This document shows, in pieces, positions 53,665 through 64,000 of a stretch of DNA of 64,000 nucleotides. This DNA is from Limnephilus marmoratus (taxonomy: Eukaryota > Arthropoda > Insecta > Trichoptera > Limnephilidae). The notes beneath the pieces are model-generated. The model was not told the origin of the DNA. It searched no databases and saw nothing but the letters and a program-made list of their open reading frames with translations. The first letter of the stretch is position 1. Each line of letters opens with the position of its first letter. Location: contig OU862913.1 in assembly GCA_917880885.1 (NCBI GenBank), positions 3,906,001-3,970,000 on the forward strand, given 5' to 3'. Position numbers and translations under genes: made by a program.

Positions 53665-54178
53665 CTGGAATAACATAAACGAAACATTTGTAATAATATG
53701 AGTAATGACGTATTACATTAAAAATTCGCTGTAGGTCGGTGCTTTTTTTGATAATATGATTTATACTTGTAATTATTGTTGGGTTGATTCATTGGTTTAA
53801 CAAAGATCCTTCTGATAAGTAACTAAGCGGGTAAAAAATATTGGATAACTATATTATATTATAAAATGGTCATATTTATTTTTTGCAAGGAAATAGATTT
53901 TAAAATAAAGAATAAGGATGAAATAATCTCTGATATTTCTGCTGTTGCTGCATGAACAGTTAATAATAATTGTTCTTTTCTAATAGCCGATAGTTGTCAT
54001 GTCATCAACTTATTTAGAAAATTAGTTGAAAACTTTCAAATTTTAATATTTTTATAATACAAACTTTTAGGTAAAAAAGTATTTTGGAATGAGAAAAGTC
54101 GTTTAAAGATACTATTGAGAGAATACCAAGGGTGAATTAATTATAATAATAAGTTTGTTGTATTACGTGGGCGTAAAC
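53665..54178. other. 5' flank of gene C (paralogous segment C)
   Basis: Inverted counterpart of 7254-8292 and 33267-33625, lacking both the foldback insertion of A and the hAT-like element of B at those sites. It ends at GCGTAAAC, where a different hAT-like insertion begins. Confidence 0.6.
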
Positions 54179-55156
54179 CAGTGGCGTAGCGTGGGTTTCG
54201 GCCGCCCGGGCGGTGGAAAGTTTTGTCGCCCCCCCCCCCCCTCCTTACTTCCGGGGGGGGGGGATGATATCCTATTCTTTATGCCGATTTTTATAATCCC
54301 ATGTGCCGAGTACTCTTCCAATAAAATCATGCTTATACATTCTACTAATTTTATATAACTGCTGAAATCGATAATGGTATGCCTGTAATAGAATTTCGCA
54401 TCTTCATCACACATATAAATGGAAAGCAACTCAAATGCAAAGCTTTACTCGGTACACGACGAATCAGCAACTTATTGTTATATTGATAACACAAAACTGG
54501 TTTAAATTAAAATAAATATGCGGTGTATCAAAACTACACTGAACATAAAAATGGTTTTTCTTTGAATCTAGCGGCTCTTACAATCTGAAAACAAAACTGG
54601 TTCTAATTAAATCTCTATGCAAAGAATTAAAACTACACTCAAAACATCAAAATTGTTTTCCTTTAATTCTGCTGACACTTACATTCTGAACACAGAAATG
54701 GTTTTAATTAAATCTGTATGCAGTGAATTTAAACTACACTCAGAACATGAAAAGGATATTTGATACTGCCGGCACTTACATTCTGAACACAAAACTGTTA
54801 TTAATTTAATCTGAATTAAAACTTCACTCAGAACACCGGGAGAAAAATTTCGCCGGCCCTTATTTGGGTAAGCGACGCGCGACGGGGGGGTAGGTTGTAT
54901 ATGAAAATCCTATTTTTTTATTACGACCTATTTATATACGAGCCGGATTTTTTTTTCATTATCACATTTGACGAGTATTCTTTCAACGAAAATCATGTTT
55001 ATAAATTCTACCCCAAAGTTGATTGATTGATTCTGCGTTAGAGTCCCCAAATAATACTTAGACACAAAAATCAATTTCTCAGAATTTTACAGCATTATAT
55101 AACTCAAATGTAAAGCTTCACTCGATGCACAATGAATCTGCAACTGGTTATGTAAT

Positions 55157-55192
<36 letters not shown>

Positions 55193-56992
55193 AATTTACG
55201 GCACAAAGTGCCATTTACAAACATGTATTATTATTATATTTAAACAGTCATAGTACAGTGAAGAAAGATTGTTTTTTTTTTTAATTTCTTATAATAAGAG
55301 AAAAAGAGAAAAAATTTCTAACAACTAATGAAAACTTCAAAAGGATACAGTGAAATAAAAAGAATAACTTGTTATGAAGTAACCTCGTTACAATACGTAA
55401 GGCTGAAATGTTTGATAAGTAGAGCCTTGTATTTTAATAAGGAAATATGGAAAATATCAGCAACATTGGCATAAAAATTACCAATGGTGAGTATTCTATT
55501 TATAACAGAATTATATCCCGCGACAGACGTATAATTGTCACAATAATACATACTAGGGAACCTTGATCTAATGGTAGGTACATGAAAGTGAATCAACTTT
55601 AATATATCAGGGCTATCCAACTGATGATTTACAATTTTGTATAAAAATATGAGATCAAAAATTTTTCTTCTGTCACTTAACTTCGACAATTTCAATGAGT
55701 GTAATAAAAAGTCATAATTTATTGATTCTAAAGGGATTCCAAGTCGAAAATTAATACACCTCAAAAACTTGCGTTGAACTTTTTCAATGATATTAATGTG
55801 ATTATTAAAGACAGGTGACCAAATTGTAGAGTTATATTCTAGAATGCTTCTAACGAGAGATGTGAACAGAATTTTTAATGTGTGAATATTTTTAAAATCT
55901 TTGGAAATCCTTAAAATAAAACCTAACATTTTCATAGCCCTGTTGGCTATAGAAGTTACATGAGATACAAAGAAAATTATATTTTAAATTTTATCGTTGT
56001 ATTCTGAATATAAAACCAGTTTGTATGCGGTGAATTAAAACTACAATCAGAACATGAAAATGGTTTTTCTTTGAGTCTGGCATTAAATAGTCTGCAGCTA
56101 GAATTTTACAACTGCACATCGAATAACAGAATGTTTTCCTTCGATAAGTGTCAGCAGATGAACTCAACTGGAATTTTACATTCCATAATGGTTTAAATTA
56201 AATCTATACCTGGCGAATTAATACTACACTCAGAACATGTAAATGGTTTTTCTTTGATTCTTACAGAACATACAGAGTCTGCAACTAAAATTTTATAACT
56301 GATCTTCGATTAAAATAATGTTTTCCTTTGAATTGTGTCAGCAGGTGAATCCTCAAATGGAATTTTACATTCTGAAAATTGGTTTAATGCCTAAACTTTT
56401 GCCTGTCAATGTTTGCGCAAAAAATTTCCTGTTCTTCCCACGCATTTTAAATGTTTCTTTTTACCCTTTTGCAAAAAACAAAATTGTTCTAAAATCTAGA
56501 TAAAGTCATTTTTCCGACGTGCTTATTAGAACATTATTGTTTCCAAATATTAAAATTTCGATATTGGAAAAGTGAATTGGCTCAAAAATCCGCGCCTGCG
56601 AATATTCGATTTAAAGTACCTAATATTGAATAAACTTAAAATTTTTAAATACAGATTCCTTTTCTTAAAAAAATTGCAAGATAACTGTATCTTAAATAAC
56701 TAATAACAAATTTATTTTAAAATTAAACGTGTGGGACATAATTTCAGAATTTTATTTTAAAATTAAATGTGTGGGACAATTTGCGTGTCCTGTCATTAAA
56801 CGGGTTAAATTAAATCTGGATTTGGCGAATTTAAACTACACTCAGAATATGAAAATGGTTTTGTCTTTGATTATGGCAGCACATACATAGTTTGCAGCTA
56901 GAATTTTATAACTGCACTTCGAATAAAAAAATGGTCTCTTTCGAAATGTATCAGCAGATAAATACACAACTGAAATTCATTCGTTAATACAT
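54179..56992. mobile_element. Second hAT-like element with zinc-finger relics (right end not found)
   Basis: Begins CAGTGGCGTAGCGTGGGTTT, the intact form of the terminus truncated at 29523. It then has the same C tract, G tract and ATGCCGATTTTTATAATC block as the copy in segment B. It carries zinc-finger relics at 54530-54840, 55975-56370 and 56800-57000. A LINE fragment (55157-55980) and the LINE at 56993 interrupt it. The right terminus was not identified and may be outside the window. Confidence 0.55.
55157..55980 (-). pseudogene. 5'-truncated LINE of another family
   Basis: The frame 55935-55372 (187 codons, intact) has RSILEYNSTIWSPVFNNHIN and EKVQRKFLR, the C-terminal RT region of Jockey/CR1-type LINEs. 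A (TTTA)n run at 55157-55190 on the plus strand is its 3' tail. It ends abruptly near 55980, typical 5' truncation. Confidence 0.75.
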
Positions 56993-57785
56993 TTTTTTTT
57001 TTTTTTTAATTATTTATTGCAACATTTATTATAATTACAATTTTACAAAAAAAAAATATATATATATTTTTTTTACAGGTATTTTTTTTTTTTTACTACC
57101 CTTCCATTTAAAGCATTTGCTTGTGTATGGAAGGGGAGTGTACATAAATGCTATTAGTTATAAGTTAGTACTTAAATAATTAATTGTACATAAATATATG
57201 TGAGCTGCAGTATTTATTTGATAATGGTGTGAATTTAAAAAAAAGAAAGAATGTAATGGAAAACTAAGGATATTTGTAAGATTAATTGACAGTAGTTTTT
57301 TTCTTAAGAATATTTTTAAAATGTCTCTTGACAGAGAGCAGAATTCGGGTTTTATCATTAATGCTTCTGATTTCTTCTGGTAGACGATTGAAAAAAGTTC
57401 TTCCCTGGTAAGTATAATGATGCTGTGCAAAAGACGTATTTAGTTTTGGGCATAGAAAAACATGTTTAAGTCGAGTTCTGTTTTCATTTAAAAATGGATA
57501 TTTATCTTTTTCCTTTATAATTTGAATCAATGAATTTTTAATATATAAATCTTTAAATGTGGGTACTTGAAATTCTTCAAACAGGCGTTCTGTTGGGTAG
57601 TCTAAGGATTTTTTTAATATAATTTTAATAATTGTCCTTTGTACAATTTCTATTGGAAGAAGGTTACATTTATACGCGGATCCCCAACTAATAATAGCGT
57701 ATTGTAGAGTGGATTGAACTAAGGCATAGTAGATTAAATATAGATTTTTTATCGACAGAAAATTTCTAATTCTTAAAAATATATA
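56993..57785 (-). pseudogene. Second copy of the three-ORF LINE family, 3' part
   Basis: Frame 57800-57282 matches the C terminus of ORF2 at 43618 closely (IFLRIRNFLS, QYAIISWGSAYK, FAQHHYTYQGR). The A tail is the T run at about 56993-57007. It is separated from its 5' side by the gypsy element at 57786. Confidence 0.85.
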
Positions 57786-58156
57786 TGTAAAGAAAACCAC
57801 TTATGAGTGCTTTCCTTAAGATTGTATTCACTGAGTAAGTACTGAGTAAGTACTGAGCTAGTTGGTGGCCCACTAGATATAAAACAAATGAATCATGTTA
57901 GGAAAATATAACTGTCAGAATTATTGGATTAACAATTCCTGAAAATATTATCTTATTTTATTTATTATTTATTAAAGAAACCTGAAATAAGGGCTTTAAA
58001 TGTTGTTTCTTTTGTTTTTATAGGTAAGTGAATCTTTTGTTAACCGATAATATAATTTTTAAGAGTTGTAAATACGTATTATTAATAAATCTTTTGTTTT
58101 TATAGAGAAACGCAATTACGCCTTTGTTTTATTCAAGAATATAAAAAATCATTATA
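57786..58156 (+). repeat. 5' LTR of the gypsy element
   Basis: About 371 bp; the inner end is uncertain within 58151-58156. AAATGTTGTTT at 57998-58008 is complementary to the base just after the LTR. Confidence 0.8.
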
Positions 58157-58167
58157 AAACAACATTT
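58157..58167 (+). promoter_or_regulatory. Putative self-priming binding site
   Basis: AAACAACATTT right after the LTR is the exact complement of AAATGTTGTTT at 57998-58008 in the LTR. No TGG-type tRNA site is present, and only about 36 nt separate the LTR from the first ATG. This is the Tf1/sushi self-priming arrangement, inferred here. Confidence 0.5.
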
Positions 58168-58192
58168 TCTATACTTAACTATTTCACAAAAA

Positions 58193-58483
58193 ATGGAAAA
58201 ATTGAGGTTTGATTTTGCTGTGAGACCAGCGGCAGATGGAAAATCAAACGTCATATGCATAACCTCGATCGCTACACCTGATGGACGGATTTATGGAATA
58301 CCACACGAATCCCAACCTACAAATCTACACCAAGGAATTACAAACACTCCAAATTATGATAAGGTAAAAAAATCATTAAATAAAAGACATCAAACAAGAA
58401 AAATATGGATAACCTTGACGGATGATATGTCAAAAATATATTTAGATACAGAACAAAACTTACAGTTTAATGAAATTTCCTAG
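58193..58483 (+). CDS. Small 5' ORF of the gypsy element
   Basis: 96 codons, starting shortly after the LTR and ending 8 nt before the next ATG. Not recognised. It could be the N-terminal part of gag separated by a frame change, or a separate leader protein. It is intact in itself. Confidence 0.45.
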   Translation: MEKLRFDFAVRPAADGKSNVICITSIATPDGRIYGIPHESQPTNLHQGITNTPNYDKVKKSLNKRHQTRKIWITLTDDMSKIYLDTEQNLQFNEIS

Positions 58484-58491
58484 AAGAAATT

Positions 58492-59318
58492 ATGGAAAAC
58501 ACAAATAAAGCGGAATCTATACTTAGTGGATCAAGTCAAACGCTGGAAAAACTGTTAGAGAAATTGCTTGAAAGTAAACAAACAAAACCTGAAACTCAAA
58601 ATTTAGGGAAAATTGCAAAGGATTTCATGATTGGCAAATTCACTGGCAGAAGCTCAAATGCGAACCAGTGGATTGAAGATTTTAATAAAGAATGTGAACG
58701 CTTCCAAATCAACGAAGACAAAAAGAAAATTGAAATTTTAAAACATTTTTTGGAATACTCCGGTGTAGATTGGTACAGCTGCATGCTAATGAAACTTACA
58801 GTGGAATCGGAATGGGACGAATGGGAAAAAATTTTTTGTGATACTTTTGCAAACAAAGGATGGTCACCCATTAGATATGCTCTCGCCTTTAAATATCAAG
58901 CAGGTTCATTGCTCTAGTATGCTTTAAAAAAAGAAAAATTATTGCTGGAAGTAAGAAAATCAATTGATACTGGGACACTTATCGACCTCATAGCATTTGG
59001 CTTACCTAATTATGTGACTGATAAAATTGACAGAGAAATTTTACAAGGAACGGAAGATCTTTACAATAACATAGGAAAATTAGAACATCTTGTTGGGAAG
59101 AATAAGTATGAAAAAAAAGTATTATGTATTCTGACGCTAAATCCAAAGAAATTGAAGAAAAAAAACCATGCCGAATCTGTGTTAACGAGAAAAAAGGGAA
59201 ACGTTACCATCTTGAGGAAAATTGCTGGTTTAAGGAGAAAAATAAAAAAGCAGTTGTAAAAACGGTAAATAACTTTGAATTGGAAATTGAACTAAACGAG
59301 AAGAATCCAAAAAACTAG
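58492..59318 (+). pseudogene. Gag of the gypsy element, interrupted
   Basis: Capsid-like region (FTGRSSNANQWIEDFNKECE) from ATG at 58492. TAG at 58915-58917 is in frame with the continuation to 59259. At an A8 run (59111-59118) reading must move back one base to reach the zinc-knuckle part, CRICVNEKKGKRYHLEENC, which has atypical spacing. That part ends at TAG 59316-59318. The A8 run gives an in-register A AAA AAA heptamer, but a simple indel is as likely. Confidence 0.7.
59309..59318 (+). promoter_or_regulatory. Candidate -1 frameshift site at gag/protease junction
   Basis: A AAA AAC (59309-59315) lies in register with the gag frame and is followed at once by the TAG stop. Slipping back one base continues into the protease frame with no gap (next codon CTA). 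This heptamer is a classical -1 slippery sequence of retroviruses and retrotransposons. Confidence 0.6.
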
Positions 59319-59665
59319 AAGTGCCACCATTAATAAAAGTCGAGTTACTATTAAATGATACTTTAAAAATTTCTGGAATTTATGATTCGGGATCAAATGT
59401 GTCATTAATTAATGCAAAATTATTAAAGATACAGCCAAGAGCATGTACAAGTGATATACAAATAGTTAACTTGAAGACTATTAATGGTGAGAAGAAAACA
59501 AAAGGTATGGCAACACTAAAAATAAAAATCTACAATATAGAAAGAATTGTGGACATATTTGTAGTAGATAATGAACATTTTAATTACGATTTTCTAATTG
59601 GTTTGGATTGTATAAAAAAATTTCAAATTAATGCAAAACGAAGAATTAAAGATCATACAATGTAA
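59315..59665 (+). CDS. Aspartic protease of the gypsy element
   Basis: From the frameshift site the frame reads a retropepsin: IYDSGSNVSLIN contains the catalytic Asp-Ser-Gly, and DFLIGLDCIKKF is the C-terminal ILG-type box. The frame ends at 59665, and RT begins in the +1 frame, overlapping by about 35 nt. Confidence 0.75.
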   Translation, partial: LEVPPLIKVELLLNDTLKISGIYDSGSNVSLINAKLLKIQPRACTSDIQIVNLKTINGEKKTKGMATLKIKIYNIERIVDIFVVDNEHFNYDFLIGLDCIKKFQINAKRRIKDHTM

Positions 59666-61379
59666 CAAACCAGAAGAAGCGACCTCAAATGAAGATATAA
59701 AAAAGAATAACTACCCAAAAAATGATACTTCAAATATAACAAATATCAAAATTCCTGATGTACTAGGTAAAATAGAGGAAGAAGACACCAAAAACACAAA
59801 CAAAGGTGAAATAAATTTCAACGAACATATAAACACGGATGGATTTGAACTGATAATAAACCATCTAGATTTATATCAACAATCAGAAATTGATAAGTTG
59901 GTAGAAAAATACAAACCAATCTTCGCCAAAGATAAATACGACGTCGGTACTGTAAAACATTATGAAGCTCATATTGACTTGATGGTGGATAAATACTGTT
60001 ACAAACGTCCATACAGATGCACAGCAGAAGATAGAAGACAAATAGAATATCAAATATCGAAACTATTAGAGAAGAATTTAATTGAGGAATCTTATAGCCC
60101 ATTTGCTGCTCCAGTAACTATGGCATATAAAAAAGAAGATGATCAAAAAACAAGTTTATGTATAGATTTCAGAGAATTGAACAAAATTGTCGTCCCTCAA
60201 TCACAACCTTTTCCGTTGATTGAGGATTTGATGGTTAAAACCGTAAACTGTAAATATTTTTCTACTTTTGACATAAATTCGGCATTTTGGTCAATTCCTT
60301 TGAAAATTCAAGATAGATATAAAACTGCATTTGTTACACAAGAAGGTCATTTTCAATGGACGTGTCTCCCGTTTGGGTTGAGGACGGCCCCAGCCATTTT
60401 TCAAAGAATATTGAGCAACATCATAAGAAAATACAAACTCTCCAGTTTTGCAGTAAATTTTATAGATGACATATTAATTTTTTCAAGAACTTTTGAAGAA
60501 CATATGCAACATATATCGAGACTAATGGAGGCAATTCTAACAGAAGGCTTTAGACTATAATTTTCGAAATGTACTTTTGCAAAAAATTATGCAAAATATT
60601 TAGGTCACATAATAGAAAACAATTCAATCAGACCTCTGAAAGATTATTTAACCGCTGTCAAAAACTTTCCAGTTCCGGAAACAAAAAAAAATATACGCCA
60701 ATTCCTAGGAAAAATAAATTTTCATCATAAATTTGTACCACACAGTGCGATTATCCTGGACCCGTTACACAATTTATTACGGAAAGACGTGAAATTCATA
60801 TGGTCCACAGAATGTCAGGAAACATTTGATAAAATAAAAGCATTGTTATGTTCAGAACCACTTCTGAATATCTTTGACCCTGAACTACCAATAAGCATTT
60901 ACACGGATGCTAGTATCAAAGGAGTGGGAGCAGTGCTGAAACAAAAAGATAAAAACGGGGACTGTAAGCCGGTTGCTTATTTTTCAAAAAAATTGACTGA
61001 AGCTCAAAAAAAGAAGAAAGCAATATACCTAGAATGTCTGGCAATAAAAGGAGCTGTGAAATATTGGCAACACTGGCTTATGGGAAAAGAATTTACCTCA
61101 GATCATAAACCATTAGAAAATATGAACATAAAGGCTAGAACCGACGAAGAACAAGGGGATTTGACGTATTATTTATCCCAATATCAATTTAAAATTAAAT
61201 ATAACCCAGGAAAATCAAACCAAGAAGCAGACTGTTTAAGCAGAAATCCAGTTCTAGAACCTTATGAAAATACTGATGACTTTTTAAAAGTAGTAAATTT
61301 AATAAACCTAGAAGATATAAAAAAAGGACCAACACACCAATCTAGACTTACAAAATGGAAAACTTATATTGGAGAATGA
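59631..61379 (+). pseudogene. Reverse transcriptase and RNase H of the gypsy element, one stop
   Basis: RT motifs are SYSPFAAPVTMAYKKED, CIDFRELN, FSTFDINSAFW (first catalytic Asp), LPFGLRTAPAIF and NFIDDILIFS. TAA at 60558-60560 stands where a Lys codon is expected before FSKCTF. The same frame resumes with LGHIIE, then the connection and RNase H (YTDASIKGVGAVL, LECLAIKGAVKYW, SDHKPLENM) to 61379. One base change from open. Confidence 0.85.
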
Positions 61380-62444
61380 AATATACTACAAAAAGAATAA
61401 AAGAAGGAAAAAAATTGTACTATCAGAACAACTTAGCAAAAGTCTAATAACGAATGTCCACGATACTTACTGCCATATTGGGAGAACCCAGATGACAAAT
61501 AAAATAACACCATTCTATACAGCAAAGAATATCATCGAAAACATTAAACAAATTTGTGAAGAATGTGAAATTTGTATTAAAAACAAATCAAGGAGGAAGC
61601 CAAAATATGGTTTAATGTCACATTTAGGTCCAGCAGCACGTCCCTTTGAAATTATATCTATTGATACCATTGGAGGCTTTGGAGGGTCACGCTCAACAAA
61701 GAAATATTTACATCTTCTGGTTGATCATTTCACAAGATATGCTTATATTTTCGCATCAAAAAATCAAAGCTCCAGTGATTTTATAAAATTAATAAAAAAT
61801 GTGTCACAAGGATACAACATTGATATGGTATTAACGGACCAATACCCTGGTATAAATTCCAAAGAATTTAAAGAATTTCTGAAGAAGGAGAACATAAGAA
61901 TGGTTTTCACTGCTGTGGATGCACCATTTTCAAACGGGCTGAATGAAAGGCTAAATCAAACTTTAGTCAATAAGATAAGATGTAAAATGAAAGTGATAAG
62001 AAAACATCATGGACTACGATTGCACAGAAATGTGTAGAAAAATATAACGAAACAGAACACACAGTCACCAAGTTTGCTCCAAAATACCTCTTGGAAGGCG
62101 AAAATGTGAATATTCTACCACTTGAATTGAAATCAAGACATACAAGTGAAGACCTGAAAAGAGATAAGGAACTAGCTCTTAAGAACACAATAAAATCACA
62201 CAACTATAATAAAAAAATATTCGACATACACAGGGAAGAATATAAATTGGAAGTGGGAGACAGAGTCTACGTGGAAAACGGAAATCGACTAAATAGGAAG
62301 AAATTGGAGGAATTGCGGATTGGACCATACAAAATTCTAAAGAAGGTCTCAAATTCAATCTATGAAGTTGATACCGGACACAGGAAAGCAGAATCAAACC
62401 TCTACCACATTACAAGACTGTGTCCAGTGTTTGCTAGTAAATGA
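61369..62444 (+). pseudogene. Integrase of the gypsy element, frameshifted
   Basis: Zinc region (H...H, CEECEIC), then catalytic core: SIDTIGGFGG, VLTDQYPGI, GLNERLNQTL. It follows the RNase H frame in a shifted register. A second frame change near 62005 separates the core from its end (62091-62444), whose YVENGNRLNRKKLEELRIGP and YHITRLCPV form the C-terminal GPY-like domain. No chromodomain. Confidence 0.8.
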
Positions 62445-62480
62445 ACAATTGCATGCATTCTCTTTTGCAATTGTTTCTCC

Positions 62481-62493
62481 CTAGGGGGGGAGA
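62481..62493 (+). promoter_or_regulatory. Polypurine tract of the gypsy element
   Basis: CTAGGGGGGGAGA immediately before the 3' LTR, the plus-strand primer site. Confidence 0.85.
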
Positions 62494-62936
62494 TGTAAAG
62501 AAAACCACTTATGAGTGCTTTCCTTAAGATTGTATTCACTGAGTAAGTACTGAGTAAGTACTGAGCTAGTTGGTGGCCCACTAGATATAAAACAAATGAA
62601 TCAAGTTAGGAAAATATAACTGTCAGAATTATTGGATTAACAATTCCTGAAAATATTATCTTATTTTATTTATTATTTATTAAAGAAACCTGAAATAAGG
62701 GCTTTAAATGTTGTTTCTTTTAATATAATGAATAAAAAATCACTTTGTTTATACCACTATTTTTAATACAATAGTAACATTGTTGTTTCTTTTGTTTTTA
62801 TAGGTAAGTGAATCTTTTGTTAACCGATAATATAATTTTTAAGAGTTGTAAATACGTATTATTAATAAATCTTTTGTTTTTATAGAGAAACGCAATTACG
62901 CCTTTGTTTTATTCAAGAATATAAAAAATCATTATA
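62494..62936 (+). repeat. 3' LTR of the gypsy element
   Basis: Identical to the 5' LTR except one base and 72 extra bases (about 62728-62799) bounded by GTTGTTTCTTTT on both sides. Confidence 0.85.
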
Positions 62937-64000
62937 TATATATATTAATTTTCTGATTTTGTTTACTACTTGACATATTTGTTCCTTCCATTTCAGATTT
63001 TTGTCGATAATTACTCCGAGATATTTAATTTTATTTGTTGTTTTTAATATTGTACAGTTTGATTTGCAATATTTTGGCTATGAATTTTAGTATTATCGTG
63101 TATGACAATGTTAAAATTTTTGGAAGCATCGTTTGGATGGATTGCAAATGGAATTACAAATGTCTTTTCACTATTTAGTGATAGTAAATTAGTGTCGAAA
63201 AAATTCTTAAGCGTGTTGATGTCTTCTGTGGCCTTTAATTCTACATTTTCCCAAGTCTTTTCACTTATTATTAATACTGTATCGTCGGCGTATGATGTAA
63301 TTTGACCATTTAAATGTTGAAAAAAAATATCATTTACATATATGGTAAAAAAAATTGGTCTAAGCACTGTACCTTGCGGGATTCCAAAGCTTGAAATCTC
63401 TTGATCACTATTAACATGATTGATTTTTACCACTTGAGGGCGGTTTTTTAAGTAGTTTGTGATCCATTTAATCGCGTTGCCTTTTATGCCAATATCATTT
63501 AATTTTTTTAATAGCATCTCATGGGATATGCTATCGAATGCCTTTCTGAGGTCAATAAATATGCCCGCACATTTTTTACCTTTATCTAATGTTTCGTAAA
63601 TGTATGAAGTTACGTTAGCAATTGCATCTTGTGTGCTGAGTGATTTAATAAAACCAAACTGGTTTTTGTGTAGTATTTTATTACTATCTAGGAAATTTAC
63701 CAATTGTTTTTTTACTATTTTTTCAAAGATCTTTCCTATGTTAGAAATTAGACAAATTGGGCGATAATTCGTTACTTGGTGTGGATCACCAGATTTGTAA
63801 ATAGGTGAGATTATTGTGTTTTTGTAGTTCATTGGAAATATTCCTTTCGTTAAACTCAAGTTTATTAAATGAGTGATGGGTTTTATTAAGTAAGATTTCA
63901 TAGATTTTTACATGTGTGCCGTAATAGAATCAAAACCGGGAGATGAACCTCCTTTCATATTTTCTATTATTTTTAAAATTTCACATTCTGTTGTTATTTC
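62937..64000 (-). pseudogene. Second copy of the three-ORF LINE family, 5' side of the interrupted part
   Basis: Frame 63901-63044 matches ORF2 of the LINE at 43249 (SPIYKSGDPHQVTNYRPI, FIDLRKAFDSISH, SYADDTVLI). A TAA near 63909 and a frame change near 63060 break it. It runs off the right edge. Diverged from the full-length copy by many substitutions, so an older insertion. Confidence 0.88.

Larger units (their letters stand above)
57786..62936 (+). mobile_element. Ty3/gypsy element, recent, possibly self-primed
   Basis: LTRs at 57786-58156 and 62494-62936 start TGTAAAGAAAACC. Apart from one substitution and a 72-bp indel they look identical. The polypurine tract CTAGGGGGGGAGA (62481-62493) is directly before the 3' LTR. 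Inserted into a LINE copy whose halves lie on both sides. The outer ends fall in TATATA, so the target duplication is ambiguous. Coding frames are broken in several places despite the young LTRs. Confidence 0.9.

Noticed and set aside
59111..59118. Second programmed frameshift site in gag
   Set aside because: The A8 run is in register for -1 slippage, but it lies inside gag before the zinc knuckle, where a shift is not expected. A homopolymer indel is the simpler reading.

Overview
This is a eukaryotic window, almost certainly from a repeat-rich insect genome. It is AT-rich, has spliced C2H2 zinc-finger genes, and carries insect-type BEL/Pao, Ty3/gypsy, CR1/Jockey-like LINE, Penelope-like, piggyBac and hAT-like elements. 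I cannot name the species. Most of the 64 kb is transposon, much of it nested; the only host genes I can support are a lineage-specific zinc-finger family. Layout: 1-4517 is the 5' part of a Ty3/gypsy retrotransposon on the minus strand (gag-pol open to the window edge, 5' leader, PBS, 5' LTR). 5807-6268 is a solo BEL-type LTR with a 5-bp target duplication. About 6.4-10.05 kb plus 12.83-13.26 kb is paralogous segment A with zinc-finger gene A (8293-9448, plus); it also holds a foldback insertion with a tRNA-like head and, between its two parts, a LINE 3' fragment and a minisatellite. 13353-20322 is a complete BEL/Pao element with an intact 1709-residue polyprotein. 20.3-29.0 kb is a patchwork of SINE-like copies, a tandem array of about 147 bp, an AT palindrome, an orphan zinc-finger-family exon (25071-25271) and LINE tails. 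About 29.05-37.02 kb is paralogous segment B, interrupted by a hAT-like element (29523-33258) that itself contains a piggyBac remnant (31378-32739), followed by disrupted zinc-finger gene B (33626-35033). 37019-51114 is a degraded BEL element on the minus strand whose gag was split by a full-length LINE (43249-49596). A Penelope-like fragment follows, then segment C in inverted orientation with zinc-finger gene C (52448-53664, minus) and a second hAT-like insertion beginning at 54179. The right end holds a second copy of the LINE family, split by a recent Ty3/gypsy element (57786-62936, plus). The most notable observations are: (1) the LINE at 43249-49596 has three tightly packed open frames, with an uncharacterised 435-codon ORF between ORF1 and ORF2; (2) the right-hand gypsy element has no tRNA-type primer site but an 11-nt complementarity between the base just after its 5' LTR and a site inside the LTR, the layout of Tf1/sushi-type self-priming, plus an in-register slippery heptamer followed by a stop at the gag/protease junction; (3) hAT-like elements that appear to carry decayed zinc-finger arrays; (4) a symmetric 156-nt acidic exon with SUMO-consensus motifs duplicated around the zinc-finger genes; (5) a 31-bp minisatellite that appears to have grown out of LINE reverse-transcriptase coding sequence. 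How the parts relate: the three zinc-finger genes are paralogues from segmental duplication, and shared flanks give empty sites that date many insertions. The zinc-finger family could be engaged in silencing such elements, but that is inference only.
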